Source: C7867-002 sp964637485
GTDB lineage: Bacteria > Patescibacteriota > Minisyncoccia > Phycocordibacterales > PALSA-1337
Direction: 5' to 3'
Assembly (NCBI GenBank): GCA_964637485.1
Contig: CAZWUU010000001.1
Span: 1-46,451, forward strand
DNA: 46,451 bases
Position numbers and translations under genes: made by a program. Numbering within the stretch: position 1 is the first letter of the stretch; each line of letters starts with the position of its first letter. Under the pieces are notes generated by a model. The model was not told the DNA's origin. It searched no databases and saw nothing but the letters and a program-made list of their open reading frames with translations. Positions 17,322-24,716 of this stretch are shown in pieces.

Positions 17322-18042
17322 TTAAGAGTGTATCTATCGTTGCCTTTAAGGTCCCGAATGTTTGAAGTCCTATTAGCGCTATCTGGCTGTTTGAGGGCGT
17401 GACAACGATGGTAAGTGGGGTTCCGTTGATCCCTAGATCCAGTGCTTCATCATATGCGCGCTCTATCCTATCTCTATATCTGCCTACAGACATGCATTCG
17501 TTGAAAGCTACGATATCCAATCCGATGTCTTTTGCTATTCCATCCAGAACTTTTCTATCTTCTTCCTTGGGTCTTGTCGCATCATTCTCATTAAAAAGAG
17601 AGAACCACTTCTTCTCGAAGTCAAAGAATGCTTTATTGCCCCCTAGTCCAGCCGCACATTCGAGGGCTTCTGCTTGCATGAGGGAATTGGGATGAGGAAC
17701 TGAGCCGTTTATGGGTCGAAAGAGCGGAAAATGTCTATAAACCCAGGCAACTTTTCCTTCAGGTCCGTATGTATCCATTATGGATACGAGGGTAGAATTA
17801 TAAACCTTGCAGAACGGACACGATAAATCAGAATACTCTATCAATTTAATGGGCGCATTCGGATTACCCAAAATATGATCATTTGCGGTGACGGCCGGCA
17901 CAAGCGGGCTCACATCAACCACGGATGGTTTGGAGTCTTTCTTTACGGGTTTATTTATGAGTATTATAGATACCGCTATTAATGCCCCTGCAATAATCAC
18001 GGCACTAGGAAGCGATAGAGCTCCGCGATGTTTGTTAATCAT
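17287..18042 (-). CDS. DsbA-like thiol-disulfide oxidoreductase, membrane anchored
   Basis: The protein has 251 residues. One transmembrane segment lies at about residues 10-30, then a linker, then a thioredoxin-fold DsbA domain starting GNPNAPIKLIEYSDLSCPFC. The redox motif is Cys75-Pro-Phe-Cys78. A downstream GINGTPLTIVV holds the cis-proline loop of the fold. Such proteins introduce or shuffle disulfides in exported proteins; the two-cysteine pilin at 27536-28015 is a possible client, which is inference. A perfect TATAAT lies 6 nt before the ATG inside the intergenic gap, so the gene can be transcribed separately from hisS. Confidence 0.9.
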   Translation of the reverse strand: MINKHRGALSLPSAVIIAGALIAVSIILINKPVKKDSKPSVVDVSPLVPAVTANDHILGNPNAPIKLIEYSDLSCPFCKVYNSTLVSIMDTYGPEGKVAWVYRHFPLFRPINGSVPHPNSLMQAEALECAAGLGGNKAFFDFEKKWFSLFNENDATRPKEEDRKVLDGIAKDIGLDIVAFNECMSVGRYRDRIERAYDEALDLGINGTPLTIVVTPSNSQIALIGLQTFGTLKATIDTLLNVGTTTNSIKN

Positions 18043-18048
18043 ATGCTA

Positions 18049-18054
18049 ATTATA
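18049..18054 (-). promoter_or_regulatory. -10 box of DsbA-like gene, leaderless type
   Basis: On the minus strand a perfect TATAAT is separated by TAGCAT (6 nt) from the ATG at 18042. It sits in the 14-nt gap after the exonuclease gene, creating an internal promoter. No -35 consensus is visible. Confidence 0.6.
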
Positions 18055-18056
18055 TA

Positions 18057-18632
18057 CTAAAAAGGCAGTGTGAAAGTAAGAGATGAAGCCGGAGTTATAA
18101 GCCATGAATCAGTATTCAATCTCAGCTCTTTTATCTGGGTACCATCTCTGTATTTTATCGACTTATTCTTGAGGGCATAATCAAATACTTCGCGAGTGAT
18201 TCGTACATCGTCAAGGCAATATTTAAGGATCTTGTCTATTTCACCATTTTTCCACCACGTCACAGCATCAAGACCGTTACCAGACTTTTGTACTCCGAGT
18301 GTTGCCTGAGCTACAGTATCTAGTTTTAGTCTTCGGCCCAGTGCGTCATAAACCGCTTTCATGAGATCGATACTCTTTATTTTGGTAAGGTCTCCTGGAT
18401 AATATTTATCTAGTAGAGGAATATCGAAATGATCACCATTCCAGGTAACTATTGCATCGGCGTTTTCAAGAATTGGCCACAGATTTTTTAACTCATTTTC
18501 AGTGAAGGCCATACATTCACCTGTGTTCGAATCGTGGATGCCGACTACAGAAATATCCAGAGATTTCGGATCGTTCGAGCCAATATCCTGAAAAATATTC
18601 TGGGTTTCTAAATCCAAAGTGATTACGCGCAT
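18057..18632 (-). CDS. RNase H-like 3'-5' exonuclease (YprB-like)
   Basis: The protein has 191 residues. It opens MRVITLDLET (Asp7, Glu9), has WNGDHFDIPLL (Asp70) and ends the fold with CLDDVRITREVF (Asp141/142), the DEDD metal-binding set of the DnaQ/RNase H-like superfamily. The layout fits the small predicted exonucleases related to B-family polymerase proofreading domains (RNase_H_2). The substrate is unknown. It starts 5 nt after hisS and sits in a run with the DUF2779 double nuclease, so a repair or RNA-processing set is possible. Confidence 0.83.
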   Translation of the reverse strand: MRVITLDLETQNIFQDIGSNDPKSLDISVVGIHDSNTGECMAFTENELKNLWPILENADAIVTWNGDHFDIPLLDKYYPGDLTKIKSIDLMKAVYDALGRRLKLDTVAQATLGVQKSGNGLDAVTWWKNGEIDKILKYCLDDVRITREVFDYALKNKSIKYRDGTQIKELRLNTDSWLITPASSLTFTLPF

Positions 18633-18637
18633 TGGTA

Positions 18638-19963
18638 TTAGTTTATATTTAGATCCTTTACGGAATGCTCCTCGCCTGAAGCAAGATTCTTTATTTTCAG
18701 CTCGCCGGTTCTCACTTCATTTTCGCCGACTACTATGACCTTGGGTATTCCTTTCTTATCAGCATTGCTTATTTGATCCCCGACTCTCTTTCCGGACAGA
18801 TCGATTTCAACACGAAAATTCTTTGCGCGTAATTTCTGAGCCAAGTCGAATGAGTAAGGGTAGTGTTGTTCACCCATCACAACTATGGCTATGTCTGCAG
18901 AAGACTCGGATTTCGGTAGATTGCCATACGTCTCCATGAGATTTCTGGCAATAAGATCGCCGGCGCCAAAACCAACGGCGCTTATCCTGTCTCCGCCGAA
19001 GAGGGTGGTCAGTTCGTCATAGCGTCCGCCTCCGAATACAGAACGTCTATTTTCTGGGCTAAGATCGAAAATTTCAAAGACTGTGCCCGTGTAATAATCG
19101 AAACCTCTCATGAGAGTTTGGTCGAAACGAACATTGGTGATACCGAGCGATTCAAGATCTTTAATTATGTTTTTTATCTCTGACAATCCCTCATGTTCGA
19201 GCTTGTCTTGGGGAAGACAATTCGAAAACTCTGCAAAATTCTTAGAATTGAGCATCGTGACGAACAAATCAAACTTCTTCTCGAATTCTCCGACATTACC
19301 GATTTTCGGTCGTAAAATATCGATGAGCGATATTTTGAATAATTCTGCATCGAGCTTGTCCTTCTTGTCTATCAGTTTGGCGACATGGTGAGCCGTGTCA
19401 TCATCCAATGCGAAAATATCCTTTAATATATAATTAACGATTTTTCGGTTATTTATTCGTATTTCAAAATCAGAATCTTTGAGGCCGTATGCGCGGGTGA
19501 TGTCGTAGGCGATGTTTATTATTTCCACTTCAGCGACGGAGCTGTCTACTCCAAAAATATCGACATTTAACTGCCAATGTTCTCGTACACGTCCCCTCTG
19601 AGGCTGTTCATATCTAAAGAGGTTGGGTATCGAAAACCACCTGGCTGGGAAGACAATATCTCTTCTTCTTGCGGATATCATTCTGGCAAGGGTTGGTGTC
19701 ATTTCTGGACGTAAGGTCACTTCTCTCTCGCCTCGATCGATAAAAGTGTATGTTTGTTCATTGACGATTTCATCTCCAGTTTTTGCCTTATATAATTCAG
19801 ACGGCTCAAGCACTGAAGCTCCGTACTCCACATAGCCATATTTTTTCACCGTATTCTTCCAAATATTAAAAATCGCATTTTGCACCGACATATCGTCAGG
19901 ATAGAAATCTCGAACTCCCTTATATGGTTCCGTGCCCAGTTTCTTTGCCTTGTTGTCATTCAT
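18638..19963 (-). CDS. hisS: Histidyl-tRNA synthetase
   Basis: The protein has 441 residues, near the usual 420-430. Class II motifs are present: motif 2 in RYEQPQRGRVREHWQL, the histidine-binding RGFDYYTGTVFE, and motif 3 around GGGRYDELTTLFGG and SAVGFGAGDLIARNL. The C-terminal anticodon-binding domain follows (ADIAIVVMGEQ to the end). It charges tRNA-His. The ATG at 19963 is fixed by the promoter whose -10 ends 7 nt upstream. It is divergent from truB with only 21 bp between the start codons. Confidence 0.96.
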   Translation of the reverse strand: MNDNKAKKLGTEPYKGVRDFYPDDMSVQNAIFNIWKNTVKKYGYVEYGASVLEPSELYKAKTGDEIVNEQTYTFIDRGEREVTLRPEMTPTLARMISARRRDIVFPARWFSIPNLFRYEQPQRGRVREHWQLNVDIFGVDSSVAEVEIINIAYDITRAYGLKDSDFEIRINNRKIVNYILKDIFALDDDTAHHVAKLIDKKDKLDAELFKISLIDILRPKIGNVGEFEKKFDLFVTMLNSKNFAEFSNCLPQDKLEHEGLSEIKNIIKDLESLGITNVRFDQTLMRGFDYYTGTVFEIFDLSPENRRSVFGGGRYDELTTLFGGDRISAVGFGAGDLIARNLMETYGNLPKSESSADIAIVVMGEQHYPYSFDLAQKLRAKNFRVEIDLSGKRVGDQISNADKKGIPKVIVVGENEVRTGELKIKNLASGEEHSVKDLNIN

Positions 19964-19973
19964 GAGCTACATT
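19945..19973 (+). promoter_or_regulatory. truB promoter overlapping hisS start
   Basis: TTGCCT (19945-19950), a 17-bp spacer and TACATT (19968-19973) face truB, whose ATG is 11 nt downstream. The -10 lies inside the palindrome GCTACA-T-TGTAGC (19966-19978) shared with the hisS promoter. Confidence 0.5.
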
Positions 19974-19999
19974 GTAGCCAATATATGGCTACCAAACAA
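19971..19999 (-). promoter_or_regulatory. hisS promoter, leaderless type, shares -10 palindrome
   Basis: On the minus strand TTGTTT (19999-19994), a 17-bp spacer and TACAAT (19976-19971) are followed after 7 nt by the hisS ATG. Its -10 overlaps the truB -10 on the other strand by three bases. Confidence 0.6.
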
Positions 20000-20722
20000 G
20001 AAAAGCATATTTTGATATGGAAGGAAGAGGGTGATACTCCATTGCAGGCGATATCTAAGCTTAAAACGTCCAGACCGGACCTGGCTCATCTGCCGATGAC
20101 ATACGCTGGAAGATTAGATCCCATGGCCAGCGGGGAGCTCCTTATTCTCGTCGGGCAGGAATGTAAGAACAAAGAGCATTATCTAAACAAAGATAAGGAA
20201 TATGAGGTAGATATACTTTTTGGATTTAAGACCGATACGTACGATGCCTTGGGCATGGCCGAAAAGGATCGAATATTAAAAAATACAAACTTACTCTGTT
20301 CTGATGTTAGTAAATATGTCGGAAAATTTATGCAGCCGTACCCTCCATATTCATCGAAAACACATAACGGTGTTCAGATGCACAATTTGGCAAGAATAAG
20401 TAATTTGCCGGAAATGTTGCCACAAAGACAAGTTGAAATATACAGCATCTCCGTTTTGGGTAAAAAGATCGTGAGTTCAGAAGATCTGCTTACGGATATT
20501 AAAAGTTCTATATCAAAGGTACGCGGCGACTTCAGGCAAGAGGAAATTGTTAAAAGATGGGATGAATTATTTTCAACCGGGAATGAGTCTCATGTGGTTA
20601 TGAAAATACGAGTCAAATGTTCTGCTGGCACATACATGCGCTCTTTGGCCTCCCGAATCGGCGAGGATGAAAATATCGGCGCTATCGCACTTCATATAAA
20701 GAGAACAAAAATATATTTATAA
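19985..20722 (+). CDS. truB: tRNA pseudouridine-55 synthase
   Basis: The protein has 245 residues from ATG 19985 (MATKQEKHILIWKEEGDTP). A longer frame from 19880 would run through the hisS gene and is not needed. The catalytic motif is YAGRLDPMASGELLILVG, with the active-site Asp; many homologues have GTLDPLASG. A second conserved region near the C-terminus, KCSAGTYMRSLASRIGE, is the family R-S-L motif. The enzyme makes pseudouridine 55 in the T-loop of tRNAs. The C-terminal PUA-type domain is missing or very short. The gene ends 1 nt before the convergent typA stop. Confidence 0.92.
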   Translation: MATKQEKHILIWKEEGDTPLQAISKLKTSRPDLAHLPMTYAGRLDPMASGELLILVGQECKNKEHYLNKDKEYEVDILFGFKTDTYDALGMAEKDRILKNTNLLCSDVSKYVGKFMQPYPPYSSKTHNGVQMHNLARISNLPEMLPQRQVEIYSISVLGKKIVSSEDLLTDIKSSISKVRGDFRQEEIVKRWDELFSTGNESHVVMKIRVKCSAGTYMRSLASRIGEDENIGAIALHIKRTKIYL

Positions 20723-20723
20723 T

Positions 20724-22511
20724 TTATATAGTGCCACCTCTTCTGGCCTTGGCTCTGTCTAATTCGGTCAAGAACTTCTTGCGGAGTCTTATATTTGACG
20801 GTGTGATTTCCAAGTACTCATCATCTCTCATGAGTTCTAAACCGCGTTCTATGTTTAATTTGAACGCCGGTGTGAGCATTATTGCTTCGTCCGAACCGGA
20901 GGCCCTCATGTTCGTTAACTGTTTGCCCTTGCATGGATTGACATCCATGTCGTCTCCCTTTGATACATCGCCGATCACCATGCCTTCGTATATCGAAGTT
21001 CCTGGTTCGATGAACAGTCTGCCTCGCTCTTGCAGATTCCACAGAGCGAAGCCCAGGGCCTTGCCAGACATCATGGATGTCATCGTGCCGGTTTCTCTTT
21101 TTTCTATATCTCCTGCATATTTCTTGAAGCCGATGACACGGGAAGACATGATGCCTTCACCCTTGGTGTCTATTGTGAATACGTTTCTATACCCGAGCAG
21201 CCCTCTTGTCGGTATTTCGAAAGTCATGCGAACCTGATTGCCGTGTGTCGCCATGTTTGTCATAACCCCCTTTCTTTTACCGAGCGTCTCAATGATTGCG
21301 CCTAAGTATTCTTGCGGGGTATCAATGATGAGTTCCTCGAACGGTTCATGCTTCGATCCATTTTCTTCCTTTATAATGACCTTCGGCTGTGAAACTTGGA
21401 GCTCATATCCTTCGCGTCTCATATTCTCAAGCAATATTCCGATATGTAATTCACCTCTTCCGTATACAGTAAAAAACTCGTTTGAGGAAAAATCAACTTT
21501 TAGTCCGACATTTGTCTCCAATTCTCGCTCGAGGCGTTCTCGTATTTGTCGGCCGGTGACGAATGTACCTTCTTGTCCAGCAAATGGTGAATTATTCACC
21601 AAAAATTGCAGGGAAATAGTCGGCTCATCTACTTTTATCGCCGGCAGAGGATTTTCTTTTTCAGAGTCGGTGATTGTCTCACCAATATATATATCTGGAA
21701 TGCCAGCTACAGTTATGATATCCCCGGATTCAGCTTGTGACACTTCCGTTTTTTGTTTTCCGTCGAATGTAAAAAGTTTTGTAATTTTTCCCTGAAATGT
21801 TTTATCATTCACATCCTTGATCCATACGGCACTGCCGTCCTTTATTGTTCCTTCATATATTCTGGCAATAGCTAAGCGTCCTAGGAAATTATCATACCCG
21901 AGATTGAATACTTGCGCCTTGAGCGGTGCATCAGCATTTTTATTGGCTTTTGGAACAGAACTCAATATGCAATCTAGCAAAGGCGAGAGATCAGACGAGT
22001 TATCCGCCAAGTTTTTCTTTGCTATACCTTGCCTGCCGATAGCGTAAATGGTGGGAAAGTCGATTTGCGTGTCATTTGCGCCGAGTTCCATGAATAATTC
22101 CAGAACTTGATCATGAACGCGCATAGGATCAGATGCCGGCTTATCTATCTTATTTATGACCACTATTGGCATGAGTCCCAATTCGAGTGACTTTTTCAAA
22201 ACAAATCTGGTCTGTGGCATGGGGCCCTCCTGAGCATCAACGACTAGAATGACGGCATCGATGGCTCGTAAGACTCTTTCTACTTCTGAACCAAAATCAG
22301 CATGGCCAGGAGTGTCTACAATGTTTATTTTCGTACCTTTATATGTGATCGATGTATTTTTGGCGTATATAGTGATACCCCTTTCTTGTTCAAGGGCATT
22401 TGAGTCCATAGATCCTTCCTCGCCATGTCCGCACTGCGTCATGATGGCGTCAGTCAGGGTTGTCTTGCCGTGGTCGACGTGAGCTATGATTGCGATATTC
22501 CTGATTTCCAT
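20724..22511 (-). CDS. typA: Ribosome-associated GTPase TypA/BipA
   Basis: The protein has 595 residues from ATG 22511 (MEIRNIAIIAHVDHGKTTL). GTPase motifs are AHVDHGKTTLTDAIM (G1), RGITI (G2), DTPGHADFG (G3) and NKIDKP (G4). Domains II, III, V and the TypA-specific C-terminal domain follow, with the conserved GLLGYRNVFTIDTKGEG stretch. TypA binds the ribosome like EF-G and acts in 50S assembly and stress adaptation. An extra 14 residues in frame upstream would translate through the terminator-like hairpin of the leader and are unlikely. Confidence 0.95.
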   Translation of the reverse strand: MEIRNIAIIAHVDHGKTTLTDAIMTQCGHGEEGSMDSNALEQERGITIYAKNTSITYKGTKINIVDTPGHADFGSEVERVLRAIDAVILVVDAQEGPMPQTRFVLKKSLELGLMPIVVINKIDKPASDPMRVHDQVLELFMELGANDTQIDFPTIYAIGRQGIAKKNLADNSSDLSPLLDCILSSVPKANKNADAPLKAQVFNLGYDNFLGRLAIARIYEGTIKDGSAVWIKDVNDKTFQGKITKLFTFDGKQKTEVSQAESGDIITVAGIPDIYIGETITDSEKENPLPAIKVDEPTISLQFLVNNSPFAGQEGTFVTGRQIRERLERELETNVGLKVDFSSNEFFTVYGRGELHIGILLENMRREGYELQVSQPKVIIKEENGSKHEPFEELIIDTPQEYLGAIIETLGKRKGVMTNMATHGNQVRMTFEIPTRGLLGYRNVFTIDTKGEGIMSSRVIGFKKYAGDIEKRETGTMTSMMSGKALGFALWNLQERGRLFIEPGTSIYEGMVIGDVSKGDDMDVNPCKGKQLTNMRASGSDEAIMLTPAFKLNIERGLELMRDDEYLEITPSNIRLRKKFLTELDRAKARRGGTI

Positions 22512-22517
22512 AGAATT

Positions 22518-22535
22518 AAAAACGGGCTCTGCCCG
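22518..22535 (-). promoter_or_regulatory. Terminator-like hairpin in typA leader
   Basis: On the minus strand CGGGC-AGA-GCCCG is followed by five T residues and then, 6 nt later, the typA ATG. The predicted transcription start is at about 22537, so the hairpin sits at the very 5' end of the mRNA. It is too close to the start for classic attenuation and may stabilise or mask the mRNA end. Confidence 0.5.
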
Positions 22536-22543
22536 AATGACTA

Positions 22544-22573
22544 AGTAAAGCATAAAAAATACATCTGTGTCAA
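22544..22573 (-). promoter_or_regulatory. typA promoter
   Basis: On the minus strand TTGACA (22573-22568), an 18-bp spacer ending in TGC and TTTACT (22549-22544) form a consensus -35 with an extended -10. Confidence 0.6.
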
Positions 22574-22642
22574 ACCTGAAAATTTATTGAGTATTCAAGC
22601 CATTTTTGAGTTTTGTGTAAACGATCGCTAATAAGATGATGC

Positions 22643-22672
22643 AAAAAAGTCCGCCTGATCAATAGGTGGACT
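22643..22672 (-). terminator. Terminator of adenylate-kinase-like gene
   Basis: On the minus strand AGTCCACCT pairs with AGGCGGACT (one U-G) around a 7-nt loop and runs into a tract of six T residues. It lies 18 nt after the stop codon of the gene ending at 22690. Confidence 0.85.
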
Positions 22673-22689
22673 CGAAATGCGAAATATTG

Positions 22690-23427
22690 CTAAATGACTT
22701 GCGGATGAGGTCTCGGGTGTTCGATGGCACTGATAAGCCGATGAACAGGGTGAGCCGGCACTGAGAGTATCCGGAGCCCTGTGTTGATCATGTCAGCGTC
22801 GAGCGGAGGCTCGTTCATGGACCTTATCTTAGTGAGGCAGGCAAAGATGCGCGGAGACATTGCCATGTCACGATCGAGACTGATGACTGCACCGTTGAAT
22901 CTTTGAACAAGAGGTACGGTTTCGTTGTTGTACGATGCCATCCGCTGTTCGAAAACTGCTTCGCTCTCCAGGTCTTCAGGATCTCTTGTTTTGACTGGTT
23001 CGCTCCATAGACGGTTCAGAGCAGCCTCGTGACATTGTTCGGGTGAGGCATTGAGATGCACCAGGACGCACCGTCTGAAAGAATGCATGATATCTGCATG
23101 TTGGATCGATTCTGGAAAACCGCTGGCAAGAATCAGTCGAAGTCGCGGGTTTGTGGCTCGGATGTGCTCGATCCAGATTTGTACCAATGGAACGAGTACG
23201 TTTTGGGGCAGGAAATATCCTTGCTTGATCGTCCACTCATGCTGGCGAACCCGGTCGCCTACGCTCGTCGGTATATGCTTGCCCCATTCGATGATTTCGT
23301 GAATATCGATAGCTTTAACCCTATCGTCTGAACCTTTCGGATCAATGGTTTTCTTTAGGACTCTGCCGAAGGTCGTCCTACCTGAACCGGACGGACCGAT
23401 GATTGCCACAGCATTTAATTTGCTCAT
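22690..23427 (-). CDS. Adenylate-kinase-like NMP kinase with altered P-loop
   Basis: The protein has 245 residues from ATG 23427 (MSKLNAVAIIGPSGSGRTTF). ATG 23457 and a longer frame from 23562 are alternatives. The fold is suggested by the P-loop, by ILASGFPESIQHA where adenylate kinases have DGFPRT, and by RDPEDLESEAVFEQRMASY followed by TVPLV, resembling the LID and following helix. Two key residues differ: the Walker A lysine is Arg17 (GPSGSGRTT), and the NMP-binding Arg of GFPR is Glu. It may be a pseudokinase or use another substrate. Codon use is more GC-rich than its neighbours (many CGx, CTG and ATC codons), and it has its own terminator, suggesting transfer. Confidence 0.72.
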   Translation of the reverse strand: MSKLNAVAIIGPSGSGRTTFGRVLKKTIDPKGSDDRVKAIDIHEIIEWGKHIPTSVGDRVRQHEWTIKQGYFLPQNVLVPLVQIWIEHIRATNPRLRLILASGFPESIQHADIMHSFRRCVLVHLNASPEQCHEAALNRLWSEPVKTRDPEDLESEAVFEQRMASYNNETVPLVQRFNGAVISLDRDMAMSPRIFACLTKIRSMNEPPLDADMINTGLRILSVPAHPVHRLISAIEHPRPHPQVI

Positions 23428-23564
23428 GCAATGATGTTCGGATTGTATATCTGGCATTATTTCAATCCATGGTATGGAAGGAACAGCCGAGCAAACTCTA
23501 ACACGCGAACATAACTTTGGCAAAAATTTATGATTACTTTCGCCATTATTAAACCCACTCATTA

Positions 23565-23570
23565 TTTAAT
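23565..23570 (+). promoter_or_regulatory. -10 box of pilus ATPase gene, leaderless type
   Basis: TTTAAT ends exactly 6 nt before the GTG start at 23577. No clear -35 lies upstream. The same spacing is seen at many genes in this window. Confidence 0.5.
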
Positions 23571-23576
23571 AGCTTC

Positions 23577-24713
23577 GTGAAGATTTTAACGGCAAGTTCT
23601 GAATGGCAACACTTCAAGGACGAAACAGGAGATTTTGTGCTAGATCTCGTCAAATATTGCATAGGACTAAATGCTACCGATATTCACATGGATCCTATTG
23701 TGAATAACTTGTGCATACGCATTAGAGTAGATGGACTCATAAAGTTTCTGGTGTCGATCGACCTGCGACATTGCGACGAATTATTGGCTAGGTTAAAGAT
23801 ATTATCGGGTACTCGTATTGATATCCATCACATGCCTCAGGACGGAAGTTTTCGCTTAGATCATGATAATGCACTTTACAATATCAGAGTCTCATTCATG
23901 CCCACACTTCACGGCGAAAATGCTGTTATGAGATTGCTTAAACAGAGGAATTTGACGAGGCAAACACTTGAAAGTGTCGGATTCTCACAAGATCAATCAG
24001 ATGTGATACGTCAGATAATGCGATCAAACTCCGGTCTGATATTAGTTGTAGGACCTACGGGATCAGGCAAAACAACTACATTGAAAATATTGCTGGAAAT
24101 GAAAACATCTGAGCCCTTATCAGTATTGGCATTGGAAGATCCGGTGGAATATGAGATAGACGGGGTTAGACACATTCCAGTATCCAGAGAAAGGGGAACA
24201 TCATTTGCAAATTACTTGCGCTCATCATTAAGACAAGATCCTGATGTCATCATGTTGGGAGAAATACGAGATTTGGATACAGCAAAAACAGCGATTAGCA
24301 CAGCTCTTACCGGACATCTTGTCTTGTCGACATTGCATACAAACTCGGCCATTGAGACTGTGCTTCGACTGGAAGAGATGGGAGTGGACAGATATCTCAT
24401 TGCTGCAACCCTGAGATTGGTTATCTGTCAGCGGCTGGTAAGAGTATTGTGCGAGTCCTGTAAGGGATTAGATCAGGAAATTAAAAAAGGTTGCTCATTA
24501 TGTAGCGGAAGTGGTTATTCAGGCAGGACTCTGATTGCCGAAATTTTGCCAATAAATAATGAGTTAAAAGACCAGATAGTGAGTGATATAAGAAATTTGA
24601 AAAATATCGGAATGGAAGGTGTGGGGCTACGCAGCATATTCGATCATGCCAGAGAAAAAGTGATGAGTGATATAACTTCAGAATTGGAAATAAGGCGAGT
24701 CATCTCTAATTAA
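23577..24713 (+). CDS. Type IV pilus assembly ATPase (GspE/PilB family)
   Basis: The protein has 378 residues, starting with GTG. It is a hexameric secretion ATPase that powers pilus extension on the cytoplasmic side. Walker A is GPTGSGKTTTLK, the Asp and His boxes are in EDPVEYEIDGVRHIPV and TGHLVLSTLHTNSA, and Walker B lies in DPDVIMLGEIRD. A CESC...CSLC tetracysteine zinc motif near residue 300 marks the PilB/GspE branch. The usual N-terminal MshEN/N1 domain of about 150 residues is missing, so it is a compact form. PilT-like retraction is less likely because of the zinc motif. It is the first gene of the pilus operon. Confidence 0.92.
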   Translation: MKILTASSEWQHFKDETGDFVLDLVKYCIGLNATDIHMDPIVNNLCIRIRVDGLIKFLVSIDLRHCDELLARLKILSGTRIDIHHMPQDGSFRLDHDNALYNIRVSFMPTLHGENAVMRLLKQRNLTRQTLESVGFSQDQSDVIRQIMRSNSGLILVVGPTGSGKTTTLKILLEMKTSEPLSVLALEDPVEYEIDGVRHIPVSRERGTSFANYLRSSLRQDPDVIMLGEIRDLDTAKTAISTALTGHLVLSTLHTNSAIETVLRLEEMGVDRYLIAATLRLVICQRLVRVLCESCKGLDQEIKKGCSLCSGSGYSGRTLIAEILPINNELKDQIVSDIRNLKNIGMEGVGLRSIFDHAREKVMSDITSELEIRRVISN

Positions 24714-24716
24714 TAT

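Noticed and set aside
19880..19984. 35-residue N-terminal extension of truB
   Set aside because: It would be translated antisense through the hisS start and lies upstream of the truB -10; the family sequence begins at 19985.
20731..21795. Several 90-185-residue plus-strand frames opposite typA
   Set aside because: Shadows of the conserved GTPase gene; Ser/Pro/Phe-rich with no domain, promoter or start signal.
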